A stretch of DNA of 64,000 nucleotides from Thiocystis minor (GCF_016653465.1 NZ_NHSQ01000151.1:1-64000), one strand, 5' to 3'. Positions 1 to 8,676 are shown, numbered from the stretch's first letter. Program-made: numbers and translations. Notes: generated by a model not told the origin, from the letters alone.

Positions 1-176
1 GGAAGGGTTGGGCTAATCGGAGCATGGCGGTCCGTTGTGACGGGTGGACGCGTCGTTTTGCTTGCCGCCAAGTCTAGATTGGCCTAATTTGACCGCATTA
101 GACCACCATACAAACAACAAGACCTAGCCCCCAACTCCCTGCCAAGAGCCCAGGCCGCAACCGGCCGCGAACCGGA

Positions 177-839
177 ATGACCATCGGTACGAACGCAATC
201 GAATTTCAGGCCGTTGCCCACGACGGCGCTCTCGATATTCCGGCGGAACATCGCTGCCGACTGGACGGCAAGACGGTGCGCGTCGTCCTGGTAGATGCCG
301 AATCCCAGGACGCCGGCGGCAACGAGACCCTGTTTGCGCGCCTGCGCCGGGTGCGTATCCAGGGGCCGACGGATCTCTCTACCAACCACGACGCCTACAT
401 CGTCGGCGAGCGGGATCTCCGCGACGCTTCGGAAGCGACCGTGGTGAGCCTGACGCCCGAGTTGTTCGAGTCGGCGTTCGACCTCTATCGGCGCCATGCC
501 GATAAGCAGTGGGGACTGGTCGATTGCGTCTCCTTTGTCGTCATGCGCCGCGCCACGAAAAACGCCCCCGGTTTGGCGGGAGCGTTTTCATCAGACGTTG
601 GAGCCGTGAACGATGGGTTTCACGGCCAATCGGCGTCCATGCCAGTCATCCGCTTAATCCCTTGGCCGCTCTCCCCATCGATCTCGCTGACCCCGGCTTT
701 CCACAGCGGCTACCCATTCGTTGTCGTGATCGTGTTCGATTTCGACAACGGGGATAGCTCCGTCGCATCGCGTACCGTTTCGCCGAGGCACAAAAAAACC
801 GCCGCGTGCCATGGGAGACCTGAACCCGACTTTTTTTGA
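177..839 (+). pseudogene. Antitoxin fused to PIN-toxin remnant (degenerate TA module)
   Basis: Residues 1-80 read like a small type II antitoxin, ending in the stretch IQGPTDLSTNHDAY followed by GERD. Residues about 84-124 then match only the C-terminal end of a PIN-domain toxin (LTPELFESAFDLYRRHADK and GLVDCVSFVVM). The antitoxin stop codon and the catalytic N-terminal half of the PIN protein are missing, so an internal deletion appears to have joined the two genes. After residue 125 the frame runs through a terminator-like hairpin (559-588) into unrelated sequence, so the last 95 codons are probably not real coding sequence. Toxin activity is unlikely because the first acidic residues of the PIN site are gone. 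The antitoxin half could still be made and bind DNA. Family assignment is from motif recognition only. Confidence 0.6.
559..588 (+). terminator. Terminator-like hairpin after TA relic
   Basis: AAAACGC (559-565) pairs with GCGTTTT (582-588), and CCC/GGG pairs extend the stem inward with one mismatched base. The right arm ends in four Ts, as in a Rho-independent terminator. It follows directly on the end of the PIN homology and probably terminated the original TA operon. Confidence 0.6.
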
Positions 840-904
840 AAGCGATGCGCCGTTCGGCGCGGACTCAGCCGATCGTATTGCGCCGATCATCGAAGGTTGC
901 CCGC

Positions 905-1954
905 TCATCCAAGCGTGACCCGGTTACGTCCGGCCCCTTTTGACCGGTAGAGTGCGTCGTCGGCGCGCTTGATCAACACCTCAAGCCTGGGATGCTCATA
1001 CCCCGTCGTGCTGGCCGTTCCCAGACTGACGGTCACGCTGAGCGCGTGGTGCGCATCCGGGCCAATCGGGATCGGGGTTTCGGCGACGGTTCGACGAAAG
1101 CGCTCAGCCGCCTTCTCAACGTCTTCCGTGCCGCACGGAGATAGCACGAACAGAAACTCCTCTCCGCCGTAGCGTCCCAGGCTGTCCCCGGAGAAGGCCT
1201 GCGCGCGCAGCCGGCGCGAGACCTCGCGCAGCACCTGATCACCGGCGAGGTGACCATGATTGTCGTTGATGGTCTTGAAGAAATCGATGTCGGCAATAAT
1301 GATGCTCAGCGGTTCCCCGCAAGCGATCGTATGAGCGAGCTGCTGTTCGAGTTGCTCGATGATGGCGCCTCGATTCAGCAACCCGGTCAGAGCGTCGCGG
1401 GTCGCCTTGTCGACAAGGGCGTTCATGATTTGTCGGCGCAGTTCGATGCCAGACAGACGATCAGTCAAATGGTTGCCGAAGAGCCGAATGTACTTGATGT
1501 CCAAGTCGTTGAACGACGCGTGGCGCGCGGCGACGCTCAGAAGCCCGGTGCAATACCCCGAACGGACAAAGGGCAGTACCTGGATCTCGGTGATGGCCTT
1601 GCCCGTCAGATGCTCCGGGGGAACCGGCGGCTCGAACAGCTCCGCCGGCCGGATAAGACGTGGCTTCTGTTGGGAGAAGTGCCAGGCGTCCCAGGCGTCG
1701 AGCGTCAAGACGCTTGCAAGGTGCGCCTCCCCGCGATAGCCGTCGACGACCTCGAAGCCCTCCTCCTTGGGCAGCACGAGGCGCCAGCAGGTGGCATTGG
1801 CGAAATACTTCCAATGCCGTGCGACCCGTCGCGCGATCTCCTCGACATTTTCGGTCTGCTGGATATCGTCGAGCAGCTTGAATACGGCTTCGTACCGCAC
1901 CAGTTGCTGCGCGGTGCGCTCCTGCCAGGATGATGACGTCAAATCCTTGTCCAT
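905..1954 (-). CDS. GAF-GGDEF diguanylate cyclase
   Basis: A 349-residue protein predicted to make cyclic di-GMP from two GTP. Residues about 30-165 resemble a GAF-type sensor domain, and residues about 180-349 form a complete GGDEF domain with the metal-binding segment ADIDFFK (221-227) and active-site GGEEF (263-267). The usual allosteric I-site RxxD before the active site reads FSGD, so product inhibition by the canonical site is not expected. No signal peptide or membrane helix is visible, so it should be cytoplasmic. It lies 21 bases downstream of the AhpD-like gene on the same strand, so the two could be co-transcribed. The ligand of the GAF-like domain is unknown. Confidence 0.88.
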   Translation of the reverse strand: MDKDLTSSSWQERTAQQLVRYEAVFKLLDDIQQTENVEEIARRVARHWKYFANATCWRLVLPKEEGFEVVDGYRGEAHLASVLTLDAWDAWHFSQQKPRLIRPAELFEPPVPPEHLTGKAITEIQVLPFVRSGYCTGLLSVAARHASFNDLDIKYIRLFGNHLTDRLSGIELRRQIMNALVDKATRDALTGLLNRGAIIEQLEQQLAHTIACGEPLSIIIADIDFFKTINDNHGHLAGDQVLREVSRRLRAQAFSGDSLGRYGGEEFLFVLSPCGTEDVEKAAERFRRTVAETPIPIGPDAHHALSVTVSLGTASTTGYEHPRLEVLIKRADDALYRSKGAGRNRVTLG

Positions 1955-1975
1955 GATCCGGCTTCGAAATGAACG

Positions 1976-2536
1976 TCAGAGAACAGCCCGATAGTTTGGA
2001 TCCAGATCCAACTTCAAAGCGCTGGTGTAAACGTTGAACATGGACGCCAGATCGATGACCGCGATGATTTCGCAGATCTCCTCCCGACTGAAGCCTTCAT
2101 CCATCAGCATTTCAAAATCTTCGTCCGTCACCTGGTTGGCGTCGGCGACGATTTTTTCCGCAAAGGCGACGACATGCTCATAGTAGGGTGGCAGGATGCG
2201 GTCCGCGCCCGCCGTCGCGAATGTATGGAGTTTATCGAAGGTCAACGCATGGTCGAGACCGAGAACATTTTGCGCGTGGCAGGCCGAGCAGTAGCGCGCG
2301 CCATGCTTGACCGAGACCACGAAGACGATCATCTCTTTGAGCGGCAAGGGCAGGCTGCCACTGAACAGCGTTCCCTTCGCCCGCTCCCAATAGGCTCGGG
2401 CGAGAGGCGCGCTGTGCCCGAGGCTCTGCATCCAAACGGGGACCGAGATCTCACCGGTCGTGCGCATGAAGTCATCATAGACCTGCCGTGTCTCGGGAGA
2501 AGCGTCGTTGTAGTCGGTCAGGATGTAGCGTTGCAT
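1976..2536 (-). CDS. AhpD-like carboxymuconolactone decarboxylase-family protein
   Basis: A 186-residue alpha-helical protein of the carboxymuconolactone decarboxylase/AhpD superfamily. The family redox signature is seen as E68, then YCSACH with C83, C86 and H87. Members reduce peroxides or act as thiol-dependent oxidoreductases, but the substrate cannot be read from sequence. The frame is open upstream for 33 more codons. I place the start at MQRYILTDYN (2536) because AGGGAG lies about 11 bases upstream and the extra residues look non-coding. The diguanylate cyclase gene follows 21 bases downstream. No signal peptide is visible, so a cytoplasmic location is expected. Confidence 0.82.
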   Translation of the reverse strand: MQRYILTDYNDASPETRQVYDDFMRTTGEISVPVWMQSLGHSAPLARAYWERAKGTLFSGSLPLPLKEMIVFVVSVKHGARYCSACHAQNVLGLDHALTFDKLHTFATAGADRILPPYYEHVVAFAEKIVADANQVTDEDFEMLMDEGFSREEICEIIAVIDLASMFNVYTSALKLDLDPNYRAVL

Positions 2537-2733
2537 GGCATGATGGCTCCCTGCGTGATGAAATCGGGAATACCTCGCGATCTTACCGCTCCTCGGTTCC
2601 TCTGACGACGGGTAGATAAAGTCTTGCCTTGCCACATATCAGTTTTATGTAGACAATTTGTCTATCGATATTGACAGATGAGATTGACGCCAATTGGGAG
2701 CAGTCGCTTCATCTTGCGCGTGAGATGCGCGTT

Positions 2734-2761
2734 TTGCTTATGTACGCGTGATGCGTATAAT
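2734..2761 (+). promoter_or_regulatory. Sigma-70-like promoter with palindrome before higB-like gene
   Basis: A perfect TATAAT (2756-2761) has TTGCTT (2734-2739) 16 bases upstream. The palindrome TACGC-GTGAT-GCGTA (2743-2757) fills the spacer and touches the -10 box, as expected of an autoregulatory antitoxin operator. Transcription would start about at the ATG codons at 2765 and 2768, implying a leaderless or nearly leaderless message. Confidence 0.55.
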
Positions 2762-2764
2762 TTG

Positions 2765-3091
2765 ATGATGCGCTACCAATTCATCGAATCTCCGCTCTTC
2801 TCCGCGCTCCTGCCCGATTACCTGACGGACGAGGAATACACAGGGCTTCAGGAGTATCTGTGCGAGCACCCGGAGGCAGGCGACGTGGTGCGCGGCTCAG
2901 GCGGAGTGCGCAAGGTGCGTTGGAGCCGCGCCGAGAGCGGAAAGTCCGGCGGCGTGCGGGTGTGCTACTACAAACGCACCTTCGCCGGGCAAATGCTGAT
3001 GCTGGTGATCTATGCCAAGAGCGCCCGGGATTCGATTCCTGGTCATGTGCTTAAGGCGCTACGTGAGGAGATGGAAGATGCCCAAGACTGA
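2765..3091 (+). CDS. RelE/HigB-type toxin
   Basis: A 108-residue basic protein of the RelE/HigB fold, a family of mRNA interferases that mostly cut mRNA on the ribosome. The frame is open upstream, but MMRYQFIESP (ATG at 2765, or the adjacent ATG at 2768) is chosen because a consensus -10 box sits just before it. Typical elements are GGVRKVRWS, a basic strand containing GGVRVCYYKR, and the C-terminal segment LMLVIYAKSARDSIP. It overlaps the following antitoxin gene by 14 bases. Toxin-before-antitoxin order is the HigBA arrangement. Whether the system is active cannot be judged from sequence. Confidence 0.82.
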   Translation: MMRYQFIESPLFSALLPDYLTDEEYTGLQEYLCEHPEAGDVVRGSGGVRKVRWSRAESGKSGGVRVCYYKRTFAGQMLMLVIYAKSARDSIPGHVLKALREEMEDAQD

Positions 3092-3473
3092 AAATGAACT
3101 GCTTGCCCGCGACGCGGAGCGCGACATTGGTGCTGAACTTCTCCAAGCCGCGCGTGATCTGAGGGCTGGGCGCTGGGCACGTAAGACCGAGTTCGAGGTG
3201 CTGAAGAATGGTGCGGTACGGCGCCGTATCGAGCGGGCGGATGGAACGGTGGAAAAGGAGGAAGTTCTCACCGGTCCGCGCTGGGAATTGATGGCGGCTC
3301 GTGCCCAATCAGGCTTGTCGCAGATGGAGTTCGCGCGTGCCCTTGGAGTGTCGAAGCGGACGCTGGAAAACTGGGAGCAGGGCCGGGCGCAGCCGACGGG
3401 GGCCGCACGGCAGCTTCTGCGGCTTGCGGCCCAGTTTCCAGATACGGTGAGCCGGCTCGCTACAATGCGGTGA
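3078..3473 (+). CDS. HigA-type antitoxin with Xre helix-turn-helix
   Basis: A 131-residue partner of the preceding toxin. The C-terminal half carries an Xre/Cro helix-turn-helix (SQMEFARALGVSKRTLENWE) followed by a short helical tail. The N-terminal half would bind the toxin. The start MPKTENELL at 3078 lies inside the toxin gene and follows GAGGAGATGG, a good ribosome binding site, so translation is probably coupled. The likely operator is the palindrome between the -35 and -10 boxes upstream of the toxin (2743-2757). Near-identical copies of AGGAAAGCCGGG occur just after the stop codon, with no obvious function. Confidence 0.85.
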   Translation: MPKTENELLARDAERDIGAELLQAARDLRAGRWARKTEFEVLKNGAVRRRIERADGTVEKEEVLTGPRWELMAARAQSGLSQMEFARALGVSKRTLENWEQGRAQPTGAARQLLRLAAQFPDTVSRLATMR

Positions 3474-3538
3474 GGAAAGCCGGGGTCAGGAAAGCCGGGT
3501 AGAGTAGAGAGCAGGTATCCCGCGCCCGTCGATCCGGC

Positions 3539-3934
3539 CTACCTGTTTCCGCCCCTTTCGTCTGGCGGTGCCTCCTGATTCATTGGACGCTCCGGAAAAC
3601 GTACTTCGACACTGTCCATCATAGCCCCGACGCGCCCATGGCGGAACACCGCATAAAAAGAGGGGAAAAGGGTCATGTCTCGCGACACTCGTCCGATATC
3701 ATAACGGGCGGTACGACCTTTCCGGAGTTTGGTGGTCTTGATGCTGAGGACACCCCGGTTCATCTGTCTCGGTCGATGAATGCCGCGCGCCTTGCCGGCG
3801 AGATAAACCCGCTCGCCGTCGAACTCGAACCCCTCCTGAACCGCGTCCCAGGCGACCGCCCCGCCGTGATCGTGCATGCGTCGCGCACAGCGAGCAAAGG
3901 CCGCCAGGCGAATCTCGTGGTCTCGATCAATCAC
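3539..3934 (-). pseudogene. Truncated HNH-endonuclease-like protein (N-terminal remnant)
   Basis: The first 75 residues, starting from GTG at 3934, resemble the N-terminal non-catalytic domain found before HNH nuclease domains in proteobacterial proteins: DHEIRLAAFARCA, GFEFDGERVYLAGKARGIHRP and LSIKTTKLRKGRTARYD. The normal continuation is missing. A later stretch (FPSFYAVFRHGRVGA) looks like the end of the same N-terminal domain, so an internal deletion is likely. No HNH nuclease motif follows. I treat it as a relic. The alternative, a short functional standalone domain, cannot be excluded. An overlapping plus-strand frame shows no recognisable protein. Confidence 0.45.
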
Positions 3935-4166
3935 TGTGTTCCGCTCCCACGCCGCTCACAACCTCAACTCCGCGTGAGAGCCGAGCCGAACGAGTTGCAG
4001 AATCTCCCGGTCAATGTCATGCGAGGCAATCGCATTGTTTCGCATCATTCCGTGTCCGATGAAACACTGTTGGCAACGGCCAACCCGATGCGCCTGGATC
4101 GCAGTGCTTGAACAGGGCTGGTCGGGCGACTAGCCTTCCGAGCATGAACACCGCCGAGATCCCGTC

Positions 4167-4394
4167 ATGCCTGATTTGAGCCGTATTACTCTCGACCCGG
4201 ACATTTGCCATGGCAAGCCCTGCATCCGCCATCTGCGCTGGCCGGTGGAGGTAATCCTCGACCTCATTTCCGCCGGCATGGGCTGGGATGAGATTCTGGC
4301 CGATCATCCGGAACTGGAGCGTGACGACATCCTGGCCTGTCTGCACTACGCCCGCCTGCTGGTGTCTGGTGAACCTCTGCGTCGCGTGGCCTGA
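4167..4394 (+). CDS. DUF433 antitoxin-like protein
   Basis: A 75-residue DUF433 protein: a short winged-helix-like fold with the family opening ITLDPDICHGKPCIRHLRWP, then the helix VEVILDLISAGMGWDEILADHP. DUF433 proteins are regularly the upstream partner of DUF5615 PIN-like proteins, as here, and are inferred to be antitoxins and DNA-binding regulators. The stop codon overlaps the start of the next gene (TGATG), which indicates translational coupling. No family-specific activity has to be assumed beyond that pairing. Confidence 0.85.
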   Translation: MPDLSRITLDPDICHGKPCIRHLRWPVEVILDLISAGMGWDEILADHPELERDDILACLHYARLLVSGEPLRRVA

Positions 4395-4759
4395 TGCGAG
4401 TTCTGTGCGATGTTCATCTGCCCTACCGATTGGTGAACCAGCTTCGCGAGCGCGGCATTGACGCCACCCATGTGAACAGGATCCTGGACGGTTCCGCGAC
4501 GAAGGATGCCGCCGTTGCCGCCTTTGCGGATGCCAACGGGATGATCCTGATCACCAAGGACAGCGACTTCCGGGACAGCCATTTCCTCTCCGGGACACCC
4601 GTTCGCCTGATCCGGGTCACCCTGGGCAACCTCTCGAATAACGCCCTGCTCGCGTTCTTCGATGAACATTGGGACACCCTGGTTCAGGTACTCGTCGACA
4701 GCCCACGCGATGTCGAGCTGGGCAGTGCGGGGATCACTGTTTTCGAGACCTCTGCTTAA
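4394..4759 (+). CDS. DUF5615 PIN-like toxin
   Basis: A 121-residue PIN-like protein of the DUF5615 type. It begins MRVLCDVHLPYRLVNQLRERG, where D6 replaces the first acidic PIN residue region, and carries the hallmark ITKDSDF. Acidic residues at these places coordinate metal in PIN ribonucleases, so an RNA-cleaving toxin is the likely role. It is translationally coupled to the upstream DUF433 gene through a one-base overlap. Length and motifs look intact, in contrast to the relic at the start of the window. The RNA target is unknown. Confidence 0.82.
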   Translation: MRVLCDVHLPYRLVNQLRERGIDATHVNRILDGSATKDAAVAAFADANGMILITKDSDFRDSHFLSGTPVRLIRVTLGNLSNNALLAFFDEHWDTLVQVLVDSPRDVELGSAGITVFETSA

Positions 4760-4810
4760 CCCCGCTGCACGAATCCGTTATACAGGATCGGCTACCGCCC
4801 GCTCATCAAC

Positions 4811-7800
4811 TCAGCACCCCGGCCGATACCTTAGATCCAGCGTATAGGGATGCTCGCCAGCCGGCTCCTCGGGCGGCGGGTCGATCACCCCTGGCGTATG
4901 CCCCATCAGCCGGAAGCGGGCGATGCGTCGGCTCTCGGCTTCATAGCTGTTGACCGGGAAGTTACTTTCGCTGCGTCCGCCGGGATGGGCGACATAGTAG
5001 GTGCAGCCGCCCAGGCTGCGCCGGTTCCAGAGATCGACGATCTCGAAGACTAGCGGGCTGTGCGCCGGGATCGTTGGGTGCAGACCCGACGGCGGACTCC
5101 ACGCCTTGAAGCGGATGCCGGCGACGAATTCGGCCTTGCGTCCGGTCGGGCGCAGCGGGACGCGCCGACCGTTGCAGACCAGGACATGGCGGTCGCCGAC
5201 CATGCCGTTGACCTTGACCTGCATGCGTTCCACCGAGCTGTCGACGAAGCGCGAGGTGCCTTGCGCGGTGACTTCCTCGCCCAGCACATGCCAGGGTTCG
5301 ATGGCGGCGCGCAGTTCCATGTTGATGCCGTTCTCGGTGACGAGATCGCCGTAGTGCGGAAAGCGGAACTCGAAAAAGGGATCGAACCAGGCGGCGTCGA
5401 TCGGATAACCGGCGCGGCGCATGTCGCAGATCACGTCCTCGAAATCCTGCCGCGCGAAATGGGGCAGGAGGAAGCGATCATGCAACTCGGTGCCCCAGCG
5501 GATGGGCTTGCGGGCGTAGGGTTCCTTCCAGAAACGAGCGACCAGGGTGCGCAGCAGCAGCAACTGCGCCAAGCTCATCTGGTAGTGCGGCGGCATCTCG
5601 AAACCACGGAATTCCACCAGACCCTGGCGGCCCGCCGAGGAGTCGGGCGAGTAGAGCTTGTCGATGCAGAACTCGGTGCGGTGGGTGTTGCCGGTGACGT
5701 CGGTTAGCAGATTGCGCAGCACCCGATCGACGATCCATGGCTGGGGGATCTCGCCGGTCGGCATCTGCTGGAAGGCGATGTCCAGTTCATAGAGCCGGTC
5801 GTCGCGCGCCTCGTCGACCCGTGGGGCCTGACTGGTGGGGCCGATGAACATGCCGGAGAAGAGATAGGACAGGCTCGGGTGATGCTGCCAGTAGGCGATC
5901 AGGCTCTGCACCAGATCGGGCTTGCGCAGCAGCGGGCTGTCCGCCGGGGTTGGGCCGCCGAGCGTGACATGGTTGCCGCCGCCGGTGCCGGTGTGACGCC
6001 CGTCGAGCATGAACTTCTCGGTGCCGAGCCGGGCGAGCCGCGCCTCCTCGTAGAGGATGGCGGTGTCGCGCACCATGTCGTCCCAGCGTTCGGCCGGATG
6101 AATGTTGACCTCGATGACGCCGGGGTCCGGGGTGACCGCGAGCTTCTGCAAGCGGAAATCCTTCGGCGGCTCATAGCCCTCGATGATGATCGGCAGCTTG
6201 AGTTCGGCGGCCGTGTCCTCGATGCACATCACCAGATCCAGCCAGTGCTCCAGATGGGTCAGCGGTGGCATGAAGCAGTAGAGCCGGCCCTCGCGCGGCT
6301 CGATGCAGAGCGCGGTGCGGATCAGATCGGGATGCAGGTCATCGGGCAGCGCGATCTGCTGGCGCACGTCTTGATGCGCGTGATCGGCGGGCGCGAGCCG
6401 TCCGTAGCGCGCGGCCAGATCGCGCGGCTGCACGCCCTGTTCGCGGATGGTTTGGGGCGCCTGGGCCGGTTCGACCAGCCGGCTGTAGCGGCGGGCGACC
6501 TCGTCGAAGGGCGAGCGCAGCGGCGCGACCGGCTCGAAGGGGTTGCGTTCGGGCACCCGGTCCAGTTTGCTGTCCGGGACATAGGGCAGCGCATCCAGCG
6601 GGAGCCGGAAGCCCATCGGCGAATCGCCGGGGATCAGGAAAAGGTTGCCGTCACGGAAGGTCCAGCGCCCGCTCTTCCAGCCCCCATCGATTCCGAAGCC
6701 CCACCAGCGCAAGGGCAGAATGTAACCGGTGACTTTGTCGAGTCCCTCGCTGAACAGTCGGGCGATGCGCTTGCGTTCGTTGGGATCCTTGAGCTTGTTG
6801 TCGAGCGGATCGACGTTGACCGGCAGCCGCGCCTCCTTCCAGAGGTAGTACCAGACATCCTCGTGGGCCGGGGAGGCATGTTCGGGCTCGACGCCCAGAT
6901 GGCGGGCGAGGGTGTGGATGAAGCGCTCGGCCTCGGCTGGGCCGTGACCGTAGCTGGTGCTCTCCAGCCCGAACAGATCGGGGTCGTGCCACACCGGCTC
7001 GCCATCCTTGCGCCAGTAGCAGGAGAGCGCCCAGCGCGGCAGTTGCTCGCCTGGATACCATTTGCCCTGACCGATGTGCAGCAGTCCGCCGGGCGCGAAA
7101 CGCTTCTTCAGCCGGCGCATCAAATCCTCGGCCAGCGGCTTCTTGGTCGGCCCCAGCGCGTCGATATTCCACTCGGCGCCGTCCATGTCGTCGATGGAGA
7201 CGAAGGTGGGTTCGCCACCCATGGTCAGGCGCACGTCGTTGGCCTTCAACTCGGCGTCGACCTGATGGCCGAGCGACTCGATCGACTCCCATTGTTCGGG
7301 CGTGTAGGGTTTGGTGACGCGCGGATCCTCGTGGATGCGCGCGATCTCGTTATGGAAATAGAACTCCACCTCGCATTCGTCGGTCGCGCCGGTGATGGGC
7401 GCTGCGCTGCGCGGGGCGGGCGAGCAGGCGAGCGGGATATGACCCTCGCTGGCGAACAGCCCGGAAGTGGGGTCGAGCCCGATCCAGCCGGCGCCCGGCA
7501 CATAGACCTCGGCCCAGGCGTGCAGGTCGGTGAAATCCGCCTCGGGGCCGGACGGACCGTCGAGCGATTTCACGTCCGCCGTCAACTGCACCAGATAGCC
7601 GGAGACGAAGCGCGCCGCCAGTCCAAGATGGCGCAGGATCTGCACCAAAAGCCAGCCGGTGTCGCGACAGGAGCCCTTGCCGGTGCCCAGGGTCTGCTCG
7701 CAGGTCTGCACGCCCGGCTCCAGGCGGATGACATAGCCGATATCCTGCTGGAGCCGCTGATTGAGGTCGACCAGGAAATAGACGGTCTCGCGCTTGGTGC

Positions 7801-8206
7801 GGTCGACATCCTTGAGCCAATCTTTCAGCAGCGGGCCGTCCTCGGTGATCTCCAGATAGGGCGCCAGTTCCTTGCGCAGCTCGGGGTCGTACTCGAAGGG
7901 ATAATAAAACGCGTAATCTTCCAGAAAGAAATCAAAGGGATTGATGGTGATCATCTCGGCGATCACATCGACCTCGACCGAGAGCTTGCGAGTTTTTTCC
8001 GGGAAGACCAAGCGGGCCAGATAGTTGCCGTAGGCGTCCTGCTGCCAGTTGATGAAGTGCTCCGCCGGTTCGACCTTGAGCGAATAGGAGCGGATCGCCG
8101 TACGGCAATGCGGCGCGGGGCGCAGACGCACGACATGGGGCGAGAGGTTGACCGAGCGATCGAAGTGATATTCGGTCTTGTGATTCAGGGCAACCAAAAT
8201 CGACAT
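4811..8206 (-). CDS. Transglutaminase-like/DUF2126 protein
   Basis: A 1131-residue protein with two parts. Residues 1-265 form a bacterial transglutaminase-like cysteine hydrolase with an N-terminal beta domain and a complete catalytic triad: C180 in GKGSCRDTGW, H229 in DLHAWAEVYVPG and D245 in GLDPTSG. Residues about 300-1110 are the large DUF2126 region, with TMGGEPTFVS and GTGGGNHVTLGG, often suggested to contain an ATP-grasp-like fold. The family usually lies beside alpha-E/circularly permuted ATP-grasp genes, which are absent here. Peptide cleavage, ligation or peptide tag synthesis has been proposed for such sets, but the reaction is not established. No signal peptide is seen. The gene stands alone and ends 51 bases from the DUF5615 toxin, convergent with it. 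Confidence 0.85.
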   Translation of the reverse strand: MSILVALNHKTEYHFDRSVNLSPHVVRLRPAPHCRTAIRSYSLKVEPAEHFINWQQDAYGNYLARLVFPEKTRKLSVEVDVIAEMITINPFDFFLEDYAFYYPFEYDPELRKELAPYLEITEDGPLLKDWLKDVDRTKRETVYFLVDLNQRLQQDIGYVIRLEPGVQTCEQTLGTGKGSCRDTGWLLVQILRHLGLAARFVSGYLVQLTADVKSLDGPSGPEADFTDLHAWAEVYVPGAGWIGLDPTSGLFASEGHIPLACSPAPRSAAPITGATDECEVEFYFHNEIARIHEDPRVTKPYTPEQWESIESLGHQVDAELKANDVRLTMGGEPTFVSIDDMDGAEWNIDALGPTKKPLAEDLMRRLKKRFAPGGLLHIGQGKWYPGEQLPRWALSCYWRKDGEPVWHDPDLFGLESTSYGHGPAEAERFIHTLARHLGVEPEHASPAHEDVWYYLWKEARLPVNVDPLDNKLKDPNERKRIARLFSEGLDKVTGYILPLRWWGFGIDGGWKSGRWTFRDGNLFLIPGDSPMGFRLPLDALPYVPDSKLDRVPERNPFEPVAPLRSPFDEVARRYSRLVEPAQAPQTIREQGVQPRDLAARYGRLAPADHAHQDVRQQIALPDDLHPDLIRTALCIEPREGRLYCFMPPLTHLEHWLDLVMCIEDTAAELKLPIIIEGYEPPKDFRLQKLAVTPDPGVIEVNIHPAERWDDMVRDTAILYEEARLARLGTEKFMLDGRHTGTGGGNHVTLGGPTPADSPLLRKPDLVQSLIAYWQHHPSLSYLFSGMFIGPTSQAPRVDEARDDRLYELDIAFQQMPTGEIPQPWIVDRVLRNLLTDVTGNTHRTEFCIDKLYSPDSSAGRQGLVEFRGFEMPPHYQMSLAQLLLLRTLVARFWKEPYARKPIRWGTELHDRFLLPHFARQDFEDVICDMRRAGYPIDAAWFDPFFEFRFPHYGDLVTENGINMELRAAIEPWHVLGEEVTAQGTSRFVDSSVERMQVKVNGMVGDRHVLVCNGRRVPLRPTGRKAEFVAGIRFKAWSPPSGLHPTIPAHSPLVFEIVDLWNRRSLGGCTYYVAHPGGRSESNFPVNSYEAESRRIARFRLMGHTPGVIDPPPEEPAGEHPYTLDLRYRPGC

Positions 8207-8292
8207 CTGGGGTGAATTCCTTGGCTTGAGTTGGGGGAGATAAGCAAAAAAAGTGCCGCGGCTGTGGCGAGGGTTGGAAGCAGGCGGCGCTT

Positions 8293-8315
8293 GGGATCTT
8301 AAAGAAGCTGTTTGG
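8293..8315 (+). repeat. Left terminal inverted repeat of IS5-like element
   Basis: The 23-base end begins GGGATCTTAAAGAAG and finishes CTGTTTGG. It matches the reverse complement of 8654-8676 at 22 of 23 positions (A against T at base 9). Confidence 0.8.
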
Positions 8316-8406
8316 AAATTCGCAGGAAAATTAGTACATTGATTTTATAAAGAAAACGATCTTCGTGAGCAAAAAGCCGCCGGAAACGCGATCCGAGTCA
8401 TCTAAG

Positions 8407-8643
8407 CGACGGGGCTTGGAACGCCATCAAGCCCCTGTTGCCCGAATCGCCAGTTGGCCGACCGCAGACCCTGAGCCTCAAGGAAATCCGCTGGTTCGTC
8501 TTGCCGCACCGGCGCTGGGTGGTCGTTTTTCCTGGCTCAACCTCTTTCGGCGTCTCAGCAAGGATGACGAATGCCTGTCGCCGACCAAGCGAAACCTGGA
8601 TTGATCTGGCGACGATCAAGCTGATGGTCAACCAACGGTCTTG
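8407..8643 (+). pseudogene. IS5-family transposase remnant (ends only)
   Basis: In one frame WNAIKPLLPE and GRPQTLSLKE (about 8416-8486) match the N-terminal start of IS5-family transposases. The sequence then passes to the C-terminal end: RRWVV, then in a shifted frame FSWLNLFRRLSKDDE, then in a further shifted frame ETWIDLATIKLMV. The DDE catalytic core of roughly 150 residues is absent, and at least two frameshifts separate the surviving pieces. It lies inside the inverted repeats at 8293 and 8676 and is non-functional. Confidence 0.7.
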
Positions 8644-8653
8644 AAACGGGGGG

Positions 8654-8676
8654 CCAAACAGCTTCTTAAAGATCCC
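8654..8676 (-). repeat. Right terminal inverted repeat of IS5-like element
   Basis: Reverse-complement partner of 8293-8315 with one mismatch. It closes the deleted element 11 bases after the stop codon of the transposase relic. Confidence 0.8.

Larger units (their letters stand above)
8293..8676. mobile_element. Internally deleted IS5-family element
   Basis: A 384-base element bounded by 23-base terminal inverted repeats (8293-8315 and 8654-8676) that differ at one position. Inside, the two ends of an IS5-type transposase gene are joined, and the middle with the catalytic residues is gone. No clear target-site duplication is visible. It cannot transpose by itself but might be moved by a full-length copy elsewhere, as a MITE would be. 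Confidence 0.75.

Noticed and set aside
3956-4048. A 30-codon minus-strand frame ending DIDREILQLVRLGSHAELRL, just upstream of the HNH relic
   Set aside because: It reads like real protein sequence and may be the tail of a decayed gene, but it is short, has no recognised family and no clear start, so it is not listed as a gene.
3638-4111. A 157-residue plus-strand frame overlapping the HNH relic
   Set aside because: No family resemblance. The opposite strand carries recognisable HNH-associated sequence in the same place.
5879-8215. A 778-codon open frame opposite the DUF2126 gene
   Set aside because: A shadow frame produced by high G+C content. The opposite strand has clear catalytic motifs over the whole length.
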